Source: Pseudomonas taetrolens | GTDB taxonomy: Bacteria > Pseudomonadota > Gammaproteobacteria > Pseudomonadales > Pseudomonadaceae | DNA length: 64,000 nt | Assembly: GCF_900475285.1 (NCBI RefSeq) | Contig: NZ_LS483370.1 | Span: forward strand, 2,742,001-2,806,000 | Direction of reading: 5' to 3' | Shown here: positions 55,959 to 64,000 of the stretch, one piece after another | Numbering within the stretch: position 1 is the stretch's first letter | How the letters are laid out: each line of letters starts with the position of its first letter | The notes under the pieces: generated by a model | The model's database searches: none | What the model was told of the DNA's origin: nothing | Seen by the model: the letters and a program-made list of their open reading frames with translations, nothing else | Position numbers and translations under genes: made by a program

Positions 55959-57503
55959 TCAGCTCCTGGCTTGCTGGCGTAATGCCAAAGCGGCCATGCC
56001 ACACACAATCAACGCAACACAGGAAACGTAGAACGCATCGCTGTATGCCATCAGGTAAGCCTCGCGGCGCACGGTGTGCATCAGGCTTTCGATCACAAGC
56101 TGTTGAGCGGGCAATAATTGATTGAAGACAAAATCCTCGCTGCCAGCCACCCCGGCGCGCAGGCGCTCCTGCAACGAAGGGGAAAACAGGGTGATGGACT
56201 CCCCCACCCGTTCCGAGTGAAAACGCTCGCGTATCGCCACCACCTGGGTCAACCCCGCCGTGCCCACGGCACCGCCGAGGTTGCGCAACATGGAAAACAA
56301 GGCGGAGGCAGAGCCGGCCTCGTCTTTGGCCAGCCCGGAGACCGCCAGCACTGACAGCGCCACCATAATCAGCGGCTGCCCGATGCCTCGCACCACCGTG
56401 GAAGGAATAATCACGTTGGCGGCGCTATCGACATTCAGGTGCGCGCCCAGATAGCACCCCAGCGCCATGATGAAAAAACCGCTGGCAACCATCAGCTTCG
56501 GGTTGAGCCATTTCATCAGGCGCGGCATGAACGGCGCCAGTACCAGTTGCACCATACCGTAGGCAATCAGGCTGACGCCGATTTCCCGTGCGTTATACCC
56601 CTGCAATTGGGAGAGGTAGTTGGGCACCAGAAACACCAGACCGAAGGTGGCGCCGCCAAAAATGAACATCGCAGCGCTGGCCACTCCGAAGTTATAGCTT
56701 TTGAGCAGACGCAAGTTGATGAAGGACCGCCGACCATACAGCTGTGACAGCACGAAATACACCAGGGCAATGCCTGCAATCACCGACATCCAGACAATGA
56801 ACCCGGAGCCGAACCAGTCCTTGCGCCCCCCTTCTTCCAGAACGATCTGCAAGCCGCCCAAGCCCACGATCATGGCGGCAATGCCACCCCAGTCCCCGCG
56901 CCGGAGCAGGCTCAACTGCATGGGTTTGGCATCGATGGACCAGGCGACCGCCATCAGCAGGAGAATGCCCGGCGCCAATTGCAGATAGAAAATCCAGCGC
57001 CAGGAGTAGGCGTCGGTAAGCCACCCGCCAATGGACGGGCCGGCGGCCTGGGCGACACTGTTGGACAAGGCGAACAACGCCATGCCCATGGCGATCTTGC
57101 TGGGTGGAAATTCAGTGATGATCAGCTGGAACGACAGGGGGATCAGCACCGCACCGGCCGCCCCCTGGATCACCCGGATTATAATCATCACCTGCAGGTT
57201 CGGCGCCCAGGAGCAGGCTACGGATGCCACCAGGAAAACAAATGACCCCATGAGCATCACCCGGCGCAGGGAGAACACCTGGACTAGCCAGGCGGTCAAC
57301 GGGATCATCACGATTTCCGCGACCAGGTACGCGGTTGAAATCCACGATCCCTCCTCGAAGGTTGCGCCCAGGGAACCTTCGATTTCCGGCAGCGCAGCAC
57401 TCGTCACATGCACGTTCATGCCCGCCATGAAGCAGCCGAACAGCCCGCCGATGACCGCAACCCAGGCACGCATGGAGACGGCCTTTTCACCTGCCTCACT
57501 CAT
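55959..57503 (-). CDS. DHA2-family drug efflux transporter (EmrB-like)
   Basis: 514 residues, 14 predicted helices. MFS DHA2 signatures: 'MAGMNVHVTSAALPEIEGSL', 'GSWISTAYLVAEIVMIPLTA' and 'RVIQGAAGAVLIPLSFQLII'. Works as the inner-membrane pump with an EmrA-like adaptor and an outer-membrane factor. Start overlaps the adaptor gene by eight bases. Confidence 0.92.
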   Translation of the reverse strand: MSEAGEKAVSMRAWVAVIGGLFGCFMAGMNVHVTSAALPEIEGSLGATFEEGSWISTAYLVAEIVMIPLTAWLVQVFSLRRVMLMGSFVFLVASVACSWAPNLQVMIIIRVIQGAAGAVLIPLSFQLIITEFPPSKIAMGMALFALSNSVAQAAGPSIGGWLTDAYSWRWIFYLQLAPGILLLMAVAWSIDAKPMQLSLLRRGDWGGIAAMIVGLGGLQIVLEEGGRKDWFGSGFIVWMSVIAGIALVYFVLSQLYGRRSFINLRLLKSYNFGVASAAMFIFGGATFGLVFLVPNYLSQLQGYNAREIGVSLIAYGMVQLVLAPFMPRLMKWLNPKLMVASGFFIMALGCYLGAHLNVDSAANVIIPSTVVRGIGQPLIMVALSVLAVSGLAKDEAGSASALFSMLRNLGGAVGTAGLTQVVAIRERFHSERVGESITLFSPSLQERLRAGVAGSEDFVFNQLLPAQQLVIESLMHTVRREAYLMAYSDAFYVSCVALIVCGMAALALRQQARS

Positions 57504-58646
57504 GGGCGGCGCCCTGCATCTGTGGCCGGGTATCCACGCGAGTAATCACCGACATGCCCGGCAAAATGGGGCCGCCTTCATCATGCTGATCAATTTCAAC
57601 CTTCACCGCAAAACGCTGCACGATCTTGGTGAAGTTGCCGGTGGCATTGTCCGACGGCAACAGGGCGAACACCGCCCCCGAACCGGGCGAGAAACTCACG
57701 ACATGACCTTTGAGCTTGCGCCCCGAATAGCTGTCGATACTGATGTCCACCGCCTGCCCGGCGCGCATGTCACGCAGCTGTGTTTCCTTGTAATTGGCCA
57801 CCACGTAGGCCTGCTGCACGGGACCACCGCCAAGAGCGGCAAACCCGGCACGACATATTGGCGAATCCGCACTTTGCGCTGCCCCACGACGCCGTCTATC
57901 GGTGAGCGGATCAACGTATCGTCCAGTGCGTGGACCGCCAGGTTCAACCGGGCCTGCGCCTGGCGCCGCCGGGCAATCTGTTGTTTGAGCGAAGCTTCCG
58001 CCAATTGGCGCCGGGTGACCGCGACACTCAGCCGGGTTTTCTGCTCTCGCTGCATCGCCTGCGCACTGTCCACCGCAGCATTGGCCTGGGTGTAGCTGGC
58101 GGCAGCACTTTCCAGGCGCTGGGTACTGGCGGCGTGCTCGCGGGCCAAGCCTTCGTAACGGCGCTGATCGAGGGCCGCCCGACGTCTCTCTGCGTTCGCG
58201 CCACGGACATGGGCATCCGCCTGGGCAACAGCGGCCTTCTGCTGGGCAATCAGGCTGTCGGTGACATGCAGGTTCGCCTGTCGGGCTGCGACAGATGCCT
58301 CGGTTTCAGCCAATTCAGCACGCGCCTGTTCCAGCCGGGCCTGATAATCACGATCCTCAATACGCACCAATACATCCCCAGCCTTGACCGGCTGATCATC
58401 CTCCACCAGCACTTGGGCCACGTATCCGGACACCCGTGGACTGATCGGGATCCAGTCAGCGCGCACATAGGCATCATCGGTCTGCTCCAGGTAGCGGCCG
58501 ACGGTCATCCAGTACACCCCGAACGCCACCGCCCCGAGCAACAGTGCAGCACCTGCGAGCAGGATCAAGTGCCGCTTGCGGCGCTGCTTGCGCGCATGCG
58601 CTTGCTCGTCCTGGAGAACGGTTTTTTCATCAACGGCAATATTCAT
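57496..58646 (-). pseudogene. EmrA/HlyD-type membrane-fusion protein, split by a one-base frameshift
   Basis: Two overlapping minus-strand frames together make one adaptor. The first (from ATG 58646) has the membrane anchor ('LILLAGAALLLGAVAFGVYW'), 'YLEQTDDAYVRADWIPISPR', coiled-coil and 'DDTLIRSPIDGVVGQRKVRI' and is correct to 'PGLPLLAVVP'; it then shifts to nonsense. The rest ('QQAYVVANYKETQLRDMRAG' to 'MSVITRVDTRPQ') lies in another frame from 57819. Restoring one C in the CCC at 57820-57822 gives a 383-residue protein, the usual EmrA length. Either an inactive gene or a homopolymer sequencing error. Overlaps the outer-membrane factor gene (ATGA) and the pump gene. Confidence 0.85.
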
Positions 58647-60142
58647 GGACGGGTACCGGAAAAAGTGACGCTAGCGTGTGAGAACGAATCGACCGGGGCA
58701 GCGACCGAAGAGGACTGCCAGCCCCCACCCAGCGCCCGGAACAGGGCGATCTGGCGTTGCAGCAACTGGCCATCGGCATCGGCGCGTGCGGCTTGCAGAC
58801 GAACCAGTTCGCGTTCGCTGTCCAGCACGTCAAGAAAGCCGATAGACCCGGCGTTGTAATTGATCTGTGCCAATGTCCAGGCCTGGCGACTGCTGTCGAG
58901 GGCCTGGCTCAAGGCCGCATGGTGTTGCCGCTCGCCGTCATACAACGCCAGAGCCTGACGCACCTCCTTCAGGGCGTTAAGGACACTGGCCTCGAATTGC
59001 GCCACCTCGACCTGCTCCAGTGCCCGGGCCTGGTTAACCCGCGCACGATTGGCACGCCAGTTGGGAAACTGCCAGGTCATCAGCGGACCAATGCCGAACA
59101 TCACCGCGCTGCTGTCCCCCAACTCATGGGGCCTGTGACTGGATGCAGACACCGAAGCGCCAAAGGTCACCTTCGGGTACAGATCGGCCTGGGCGATATC
59201 CACTTGTAACGAAGCTGCCTGCAGCACTCGCTCGGCCTTGCGAATATCCGGACGGCGCGCCAACAGCTGCCATCCATCGCCCACCGGCAGTTCAGCGTTG
59301 AGTTGTGGCACAACGTCACAAGCAGCAACGCCGGTGCCCTGCTCCAGATCAGCCACCCCGGTCAACATCGCCAGCTCGTAAAGCGCCGCTTGCCGACGCG
59401 CCTCAAGCATGGGCAGCAGGGCCCGGGTTTCGCCTTGCAATGCTTGCATTCGGCGGTACTCAAGATCCGTGGCCACACCGGCGCGGCGCTGGCGGTCGGT
59501 CAACGCCAGGCTTTGCCCGACCACTTGCAGGGAATGGCGCTGGACCTTCGCCCGCGCCCCCAGGGCACACGCGTTCACGTAGGCCCGGGTGGTTTGCGCC
59601 ACCACCGTGACGCGCAACAGGTCTTCGGCATCCTGTGCCGCTGCCGCCTGCACCTGAGACCGCTCGAGGGTACGTTGCACCTGGCCCCAAACGTCCACTT
59701 GGTAGGCCAGTTCAAAGCCTGGGTTGAACGCCCACTGTGACGGGGCCTGACGCTCGGTCGCCTCGGCCAGGGTCTGATCGTCGGCGGTCCTGCCATAAGC
59801 AGCGCCCAGCGACGCCCGAGTCGACGGCCAGCGTTCGGCATCGGCCTGCATGATACCGGCCAGCATCGCTTGCACATGGGCCTGAGCCGCCGCAAGGTCA
59901 CGGTTATGCGCCAACGCCTGCTGCACCAGCTCATCGAGCTCAGGATCGTTGTACAACTGCCACCAGCGCTCGGGCAAAGCCCGGGCTGAAACACCTTGCG
60001 GCAGGCGACTCAATGCATCGGCTGGCTGCAGATGTGGTCGGGCCGAAGGATGAGTCACCCATGCGGAGCAACCGGCCAACAAGACGAGCGCCCCGCCCAG
60101 AAACGAAAGACGGCCGGGCCACGCGGAAAAAGAAAGCGAACA
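58643..60142 (-). CDS. Outer-membrane efflux lipoprotein (OprM/NodT family)
   Basis: 499 residues from ATG 60142 (frame open to 60166). Lipobox 'LVLLAGCSAW' near residue 26; two OEP repeats ('WWQLYNDPELDELVQQALAH', 'GGWQ' near the end; 'LLARRPDIRKAERVLQAASL' in the middle; 'NYNAGSIGFLDVLDSERELV' in the second repeat). Forms the trimeric channel for the EmrAB-like pump. First gene of the efflux operon; the 194 bases before it must hold the promoter. Confidence 0.9.
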   Translation of the reverse strand, partial: CSLSFSAWPGRLSFLGGALVLLAGCSAWVTHPSARPHLQPADALSRLPQGVSARALPERWWQLYNDPELDELVQQALAHNRDLAAAQAHVQAMLAGIMQADAERWPSTRASLGAAYGRTADDQTLAEATERQAPSQWAFNPGFELAYQVDVWGQVQRTLERSQVQAAAAQDAEDLLRVTVVAQTTRAYVNACALGARAKVQRHSLQVVGQSLALTDRQRRAGVATDLEYRRMQALQGETRALLPMLEARRQAALYELAMLTGVADLEQGTGVAACDVVPQLNAELPVGDGWQLLARRPDIRKAERVLQAASLQVDIAQADLYPKVTFGASVSASSHRPHELGDSSAVMFGIGPLMTWQFPNWRANRARVNQARALEQVEVAQFEASVLNALKEVRQALALYDGERQHHAALSQALDSSRQAWTLAQINYNAGSIGFLDVLDSERELVRLQAARADADGQLLQRQIALFRALGGGWQSSSVAAPVDSFSHASVTFSGTRP

Positions 60143-60336
60143 CATCACAGGAATCCAGAGTGCCAAGGAGAAGCGCAGCGTAAAAGAACGCCGGACTGCG
60201 CTTCTCCCGAGTTCCAGACAACCATCGTTTCGATTGGGACAACGTAGCCTCAGCCGCGGTCTTGAGCACAGCCCAAGGTGCCCCGCAGGCGCAGGCAGAG
60301 CGTATTCGAGAGCTTGGGAGGATGCATTGCGCGCAA

Positions 60337-61077
60337 TCAGGCCTGACGGCAGGTGCTTGGGGTGTAACCCATCGTGCGCTTGAACATGGCGCTAAAGGCG
60401 CTGGGGCTTTGGTAACCGTGCTCCAGTGCCACTTCCAGAATGGATACGCCGCAGGCCAGTCGCTGGATACAGAGCAGCAGCCGGGTACGCTTGCGCCATT
60501 CGCCGTAGCTCATGCCCAGTTCTTTCTGGAACAGCCGGGCCAGCGTGCGCGAACTCATGTTGAGTTTCACCGCCCAACTCTCCAGTTTCGATTCCTGCGA
60601 GGGGTTGTCGATAAAGTCGGCACACAACGACTTGAGTCGCGGCTCGTCAGGCAGCGGAACGTGGGCCAGAACCCGCGGCGCCCTGCCGAGCTCCGAGAAG
60701 ATCAGTGCGACGATTTGTATGTGCCGCACCAGGGCCGATTCGCTGTCGGACTCATCGGCCGCCGCGACGATCAACTCACGCAGCAGCGGTGAAACCTTGA
60801 TGACATGACATTCCCCGGTCAGAGCACAGGGCGCACCCGGGGTGATCAACAAGGTGCGCATGCGCACTTCGCCCGTCATGCGGATCTGATGCTCCACACC
60901 CGAAGGAACCCAGAGCGCATGCCCGGAAGGCACCACCCATGTTGTCCCGGCCACCGACACCAGCATCACACCATTAATGGCGTAGACCAGCTGACCTTCC
61001 GCATGCCGATGCGCAGCCACGATGTCGCCGTGAGCGTAGTTGCCGGCAAGTGCCGCCAGGGCGGTATGGGCATTCAT
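60337..61077 (-). CDS. AraC-family regulator with N-terminal cupin domain
   Basis: 246 residues: cupin/AraC_binding part ~15-95 ('AHRHAEGQLVYAINGVMLVS', 'WVVPSGHALWVPSGVEHQ') and HTH_18 at ~165-243 ('WAVKLNMSSRTLARLFQKEL', 'LEVALEHGYQSPSAFSAMFK'). Encoded just upstream of the efflux operon on the same strand, and the likely regulator of it. Confidence 0.88.
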   Translation of the reverse strand: MNAHTALAALAGNYAHGDIVAAHRHAEGQLVYAINGVMLVSVAGTTWVVPSGHALWVPSGVEHQIRMTGEVRMRTLLITPGAPCALTGECHVIKVSPLLRELIVAAADESDSESALVRHIQIVALIFSELGRAPRVLAHVPLPDEPRLKSLCADFIDNPSQESKLESWAVKLNMSSRTLARLFQKELGMSYGEWRKRTRLLLCIQRLACGVSILEVALEHGYQSPSAFSAMFKRTMGYTPSTCRQA

Positions 61078-61431
61078 CTCAAGAAGGCACCGGAACGGCC
61101 GGCCATTCGTATGAGATAAGGACAGTGGCGTGCAGGACCCTTAAGCACATGACGGTTCTCTTTTTTCGGCTGCGGCCAGCCGGGAAGACGCTGCCCGGCT
61201 GAAGACTGGATCCAATATTAAACGAAATAAGGTGGCAACCTCTTGCGTAATCCGGCATTGGACGTCTCGGTAATCACCCATAATCGCGTCTGGCTGGATT
61301 TTTTGGTGATTTACAGCACGCCTTATCGGATACCGGGCTTTACGACGGCTGCTACGCACCAGGGAGGATTCTCTCGCGGCTACACCTGGCTGCGATTGCC
61401 GAGCAGCAGGAGGCGAACCAAATTCCGGGCA
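61078..61431. other. Intergenic region with no supported gene
   Basis: About 350 bases between the AraC gene and the tRNA cluster. It holds a 7-base stem hairpin (AGCCGGG 61178-61184 with CCCGGCT 61194-61200). Short frames on both strands (for example minus 61141-61434) have no protein-like features or binding sites. It may be the remnant of something older, but nothing recognisable remains. Confidence 0.5.
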
Positions 61432-61459
61432 CAAAAAAAGCGACCCTAAGGTCGCTTTC
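61432..61459 (-). terminator. Intrinsic terminator of the tRNA-Val-Asp-Asp operon
   Basis: On the minus strand AGCGACC (61456-61450) and GGTCGCT (61445-61439) form a seven-base stem with a four-base loop, followed by seven T residues (61432-61438 are A on the plus strand). Confidence 0.88.
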
Positions 61460-61498
61460 TTTGTAGCTTCAGAGAGTTCAAGGGCTCTGAAGCAAATA

Positions 61499-61575
61499 TG
61501 GCGCAGCGGACGGGACTCGAACCCGCGACCCCCGGCGTGACAGGCCGGTATTCTAACCGACTGAACTACCGCTGC
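61499..61575 (-). tRNA. tRNA-Asp (anticodon GTC), second copy
   Basis: 77 bases with encoded CCA; acceptor GCAGCGG/CCGCTGC, anticodon loop CCTGTCACG with GTC, T-loop TTCGAGT. Identical to the copy 101 bases upstream. Confidence 0.97.
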
Positions 61576-61676
61576 GTATCGCTCGGACTTGCGTCCGTTT
61601 GAAACTTTTAAACCTGTGACTGAAGGGCTTCGGTGCCTTTCAATCGCAAGCCAGGAAAACCTGACTTGTACAAATA

Positions 61677-61753
61677 TGGCGCAGCGGACGGGACTCGAAC
61701 CCGCGACCCCCGGCGTGACAGGCCGGTATTCTAACCGACTGAACTACCGCTGC
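61677..61753 (-). tRNA. tRNA-Asp (anticodon GTC), first copy
   Basis: 77 bases with encoded CCA, same sequence as the tRNA at 61499-61575, including some flanking bases, so a tandem duplication. Confidence 0.97.
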
Positions 61754-61808
61754 GCGTCGGTTGGCTGTTCTTTTCAGAACACCCTTCTCTTTCGAGAAAC
61801 TCAAGAAG

Positions 61809-61884
61809 TGGTGGGTGATGACGGGATCGAACCGCCGACCCTCTGCTTGTAAGGCAGATGCTCTCCCAGCTGAGCTAATCACCC
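61809..61884 (-). tRNA. tRNA-Val (anticodon TAC)
   Basis: 76 bases with encoded CCA; acceptor GGGTGAT/ATCACCC, D-arm AGCTCAGCTGGGAGAGC, anticodon loop CTTACAA with TAC. First of the three-tRNA operon. Confidence 0.97.
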
Positions 61885-62028
61885 TTTTACTTCGTTGAGG
61901 CCGCGAAATTTACGCACCTATCGAAGCTAAGTCAAGGACAAGATTGAACTTTTTTTAAAATAAGCAAAACCCGATAAGCCCTGACAATAGCGAGCAATCC
62001 GCGCGCAAACACACGGATGACTCATCCC

Positions 62029-62808
62029 CTACTCTTCGTACACCATTTTCTTGCTCATGCCGCCGTCCACCACAAATTCCTGCCCGGTCACAAACCCGGC
62101 GTTGCGCGACAGCAGCCAGGCAACCATGGAGGCAACGTCCTCCACGGTTCCGGCACGACCCGCAGGATGCTGGGCGTGATCGGCGTCGGTCAATGGCTCG
62201 GCACGCCGCGCAGAAGCGTCACGTGCGTCGATCCAGCCCGGGCTCACCGCATTGACCCTGATTTCCGGCCCGAGACTGATGGCCAGCGCATGGGTCAAGG
62301 CCAGCAAACCGCCCTTGCTCGCCACATAAGCCTCGGTGTCGGGCTCTGACTGACGGGCCCGGGTAGAGGTCAGGTTCACGATCGAACCACAATGCGCACG
62401 CAAATAAGGCGCGCAATGCTTGGCCAGCAACATGGGCCCGGTCAGGTTGACCGCCATGACCCGGTTCCAGTGTTCCAGATCAAGGCTTTCAAGGGTGATG
62501 TTGCGCGGATCTGCGATTGCAGCGTTGCACACCAGCGCATCCAGCCGCCCGAACTGACCGAGCACCTGAGCCACGCACTGTGTGACATCCGTCTCGATCG
62601 CAACGTCCATGGCCACGAACCAGGCACTGTCACCCAATGCCTTGGCCACCTTCGAGCCACGGGCCCGGTCAATATCACTCAGCACCACTTGCCAGCCTTC
62701 ACTGACCAGCCATGCCGCGATACCCAGACCAATGCCACGTGCAGCGCCTGTCACCAGCGCTACACGGCCATTACCGGCTACCGGCGCCTGAAGCGTCCAG
62801 TCGGTCAC
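62029..62808 (-). CDS. Short-chain dehydrogenase/reductase, metZ-linked
   Basis: 259 residues, GTG start overlapping the metZ stop (GTGA). Classical SDR: '[16 protein letters not shown]' (TGxxxGIG), 'VCNAAIADP' (NAA), Ser in '[10 protein letters not shown]', Tyr-x-x-x-Lys in 'AYVASKGG', C-terminal '[18 protein letters not shown]' typical of FabG-like proteins. Substrate unknown. The metZ-SDR pair is found in other Pseudomonas genomes, in the same order (from memory). Confidence 0.87.
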   Translation of the reverse strand: MTDWTLQAPVAGNGRVALVTGAARGIGLGIAAWLVSEGWQVVLSDIDRARGSKVAKALGDSAWFVAMDVAIETDVTQCVAQVLGQFGRLDALVCNAAIADPRNITLESLDLEHWNRVMAVNLTGPMLLAKHCAPYLRAHCGSIVNLTSTRARQSEPDTEAYVASKGGLLALTHALAISLGPEIRVNAVSPGWIDARDASARRAEPLTDADHAQHPAGRAGTVEDVASMVAWLLSRNAGFVTGQEFVVDGGMSKKMVYEE

Positions 62809-64000
62809 AGCGCCGCCAAGCCTCGCGCCAGGTCAGCCTGCAGGTCAGTCACGTCTTCCAGGCCGACCGCAATACGGATCAAACTGTCGCGAATGCCGGC
62901 AGCTTCGCGCTCCTGAGGTGCCAATCGACCATGGGACGTGGTCGCCGGATGGGTGATGGTGGTTTTGCTGTCACCCAGGTTGGCCGTGATCGAGATCAGG
63001 CGCGTGGCATCGATAAAGCGCCAGGCGCCCTCTTTGCCGCCAGAGACTTCAAAACTGACCACTGCACCAAAGCCACGCTGCTGACGCTGGGCCAGCTCAT
63101 ACTGCGGATGGCTTTGCAGGCCGGCATAGTGGACCTTCTCAACGCCCTCCTGCTGCTCCAGCCATTCGGCCAGCGCCAAGGCGCTGGCACAATGGGCTCG
63201 CATACGCAGGTTCAGGGTCTCCAGCCCCTTGAGGAATATCCAGGCATTGAATGGGCTGAGCGTCGGCCCGGCAGTGCGCAGAAAACCAACGACTTCTTTC
63301 ATCTGCTCGCCGCGACCGGCCACCACACCGCCCATGCAACGACCCTGGCCGTCGATGAACTTGGTCGCCGAATGCACCACGATGTCCGCACCCAGCTTCA
63401 ATGGCTGCTGCAGCGCCGGGGTGCAGAAGCAATTATCGACCACCAGCATGGCGCCCTTGGCGTGGGCGATTTCCGCCAGAGCGGCGATATCGACCAGTTC
63501 GGCCAGGGGATTGGATGGGGATTCGACAAACAGCAACCGGGTGTTGGGCTTGATCGCCGCATCCCACCCGGCCAGTTCGGCCAGCGGGACGTAATCGACC
63601 TGAACACCAAACCGCTTGAAGTACTTCTCGAACAAGCTGATGGTCGAGCCGAAAACGCTGCGTGACACCAGAATATGATCACCGGCACTGCACAGGCTCA
63701 TCACCACCGACAGGATGGCCGCCATGCCCGTAGCGGTCGCCACGGCTTGCTCGGCACCTTCCAGCGCAGCAATACGCTCTTCAAAGGCCCGTACAGTGGG
63801 GTTGGTGTAACGCGAATAAACATTGCCCGCGACCTCACCCGAGAACCGCGCTGCGGCATCGGCCGCCGTGCGGAACACATAGCTGGAGGTGAGGAACATT
63901 GCATCACCGTGCTCGCCTTCCGGCGTACGGTGCTGCCCGGCACGCACTGCCAAGGTGTCGAACGCTACACCTTCCAGGTCGCTGTCCAGCCGACCGGCAT
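62805..64000 (-). CDS. metZ: O-succinylhomoserine sulfhydrylase (5' end outside window)
   Basis: The frame is open to the window edge, so the start lies beyond base 64000; about 397 residues are visible. PLP enzyme of the Cys/Met metabolism family: '[20 protein letters not shown]', '[20 protein letters not shown]', PLP lysine in '[18 protein letters not shown]', '[20 protein letters not shown]'. Makes homocysteine from O-succinylhomoserine and sulfide in methionine synthesis. Only the first few residues appear to be missing, since the N-terminal '[20 protein letters not shown]' is present. Confidence 0.95.
   Translation of the reverse strand, partial: AGRLDSDLEGVAFDTLAVRAGQHRTPEGEHGDAMFLTSSYVFRTAADAAARFSGEVAGNVYSRYTNPTVRAFEERIAALEGAEQAVATATGMAAILSVVMSLCSAGDHILVSRSVFGSTISLFEKYFKRFGVQVDYVPLAELAGWDAAIKPNTRLLFVESPSNPLAELVDIAALAEIAHAKGAMLVVDNCFCTPALQQPLKLGADIVVHSATKFIDGQGRCMGGVVAGRGEQMKEVVGFLRTAGPTLSPFNAWIFLKGLETLNLRMRAHCASALALAEWLEQQEGVEKVHYAGLQSHPQYELAQRQQRGFGAVVSFEVSGGKEGAWRFIDATRLISITANLGDSKTTITHPATTSHGRLAPQEREAAGIRDSLIRIAVGLEDVTDLQADLARGLAAL

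Noticed and set aside
61141..61434. Minus-strand 97-codon frame beside the tRNA cluster as a possible integrase remnant
   Set aside because: No catalytic integrase residues and no direct repeat of a tRNA end was found.
61589..61852. Plus-strand open frame across tRNA-Asp and tRNA-Val
   Set aside because: Translation of antisense tRNA ('GLEPATPGVTGRYSN', 'DDGIEPPTLCL'), a known false gene.

Overview
The window looks like a chromosomal segment of a Pseudomonas (fluorescens-type lineage, inferred from protein style, moderately high G+C, and gene neighbourhoods such as metZ-SDR-tRNA and a D-lysine catabolic cluster). No phage, insertion sequence, rRNA operon or CRISPR array is visible.

Left third (1-25325): a capsule locus of the Kdo-linker, ABC-transporter-dependent type. 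It holds a TPR protein with a capsule-type glycosyltransferase domain (cut by the window edge), kdsA, a fused kdsB-kdsC gene, kdsD/kpsF, an APH-like kinase, and a tightly packed operon of kpsC, kpsS, a short-chain dehydrogenase, an LtaS-like phosphotransferase/sulfatase, a GNAT acetyltransferase, a second complete two-module kpsC and a PhyH-type Fe(II)/2-oxoglutarate dioxygenase. Convergent to this operon are an alpha-oxoamine synthase and a 2505-residue fully reducing type I polyketide synthase with no thioesterase. Together PKS, oxoamine synthase, SDR and dioxygenase read as a pathway to a sphingoid-like amino-alcohol lipid placed inside a capsule locus. This is the most interesting part of the window; the product and its role as a capsule lipid are inference. 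Export genes (kpsDEMT type) are not in the window.

Middle (25662-43626): tRNA-Cys, a lipoprotein, an XRE-cupin regulator divergent from an EamA permease with paired palindromic operators, a six-gene mnh/pha-type cation/proton antiporter operon (subunits A and B fused), and a minus-strand operon of TonB-dependent receptor, two-domain beta-propeller phytase, exbB, exbD and tonB preceded by a good PHO box, which reads as a phosphate-starvation phytate-use system. A degenerate GGDEF protein and an AraC-type regulator follow, bracketed by copies of a short repeat.

Right (43748-52286): a D-lysine catabolism cluster (dpkA, an RpiR-type regulator, an amino-acid ABC transporter with two permeases, amaD-like dehydrogenase, ATPase) followed by an opposite-strand FadH-like reductase. 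The regulator carries an apparent one-base deletion that opens its frame into the binding-protein gene. Then come a nitrilase-like protein lacking the catalytic cysteine, an AraC-type regulator, a 28-codon gene, a DUF2242-like lipoprotein and a three-gene EmrAB-OMF efflux operon whose emrA is split by another apparent one-base deletion.

Right end (61432-64000): tRNA-Asp x2 and tRNA-Val on the minus strand with their terminator, an SDR, and metZ running off the window.
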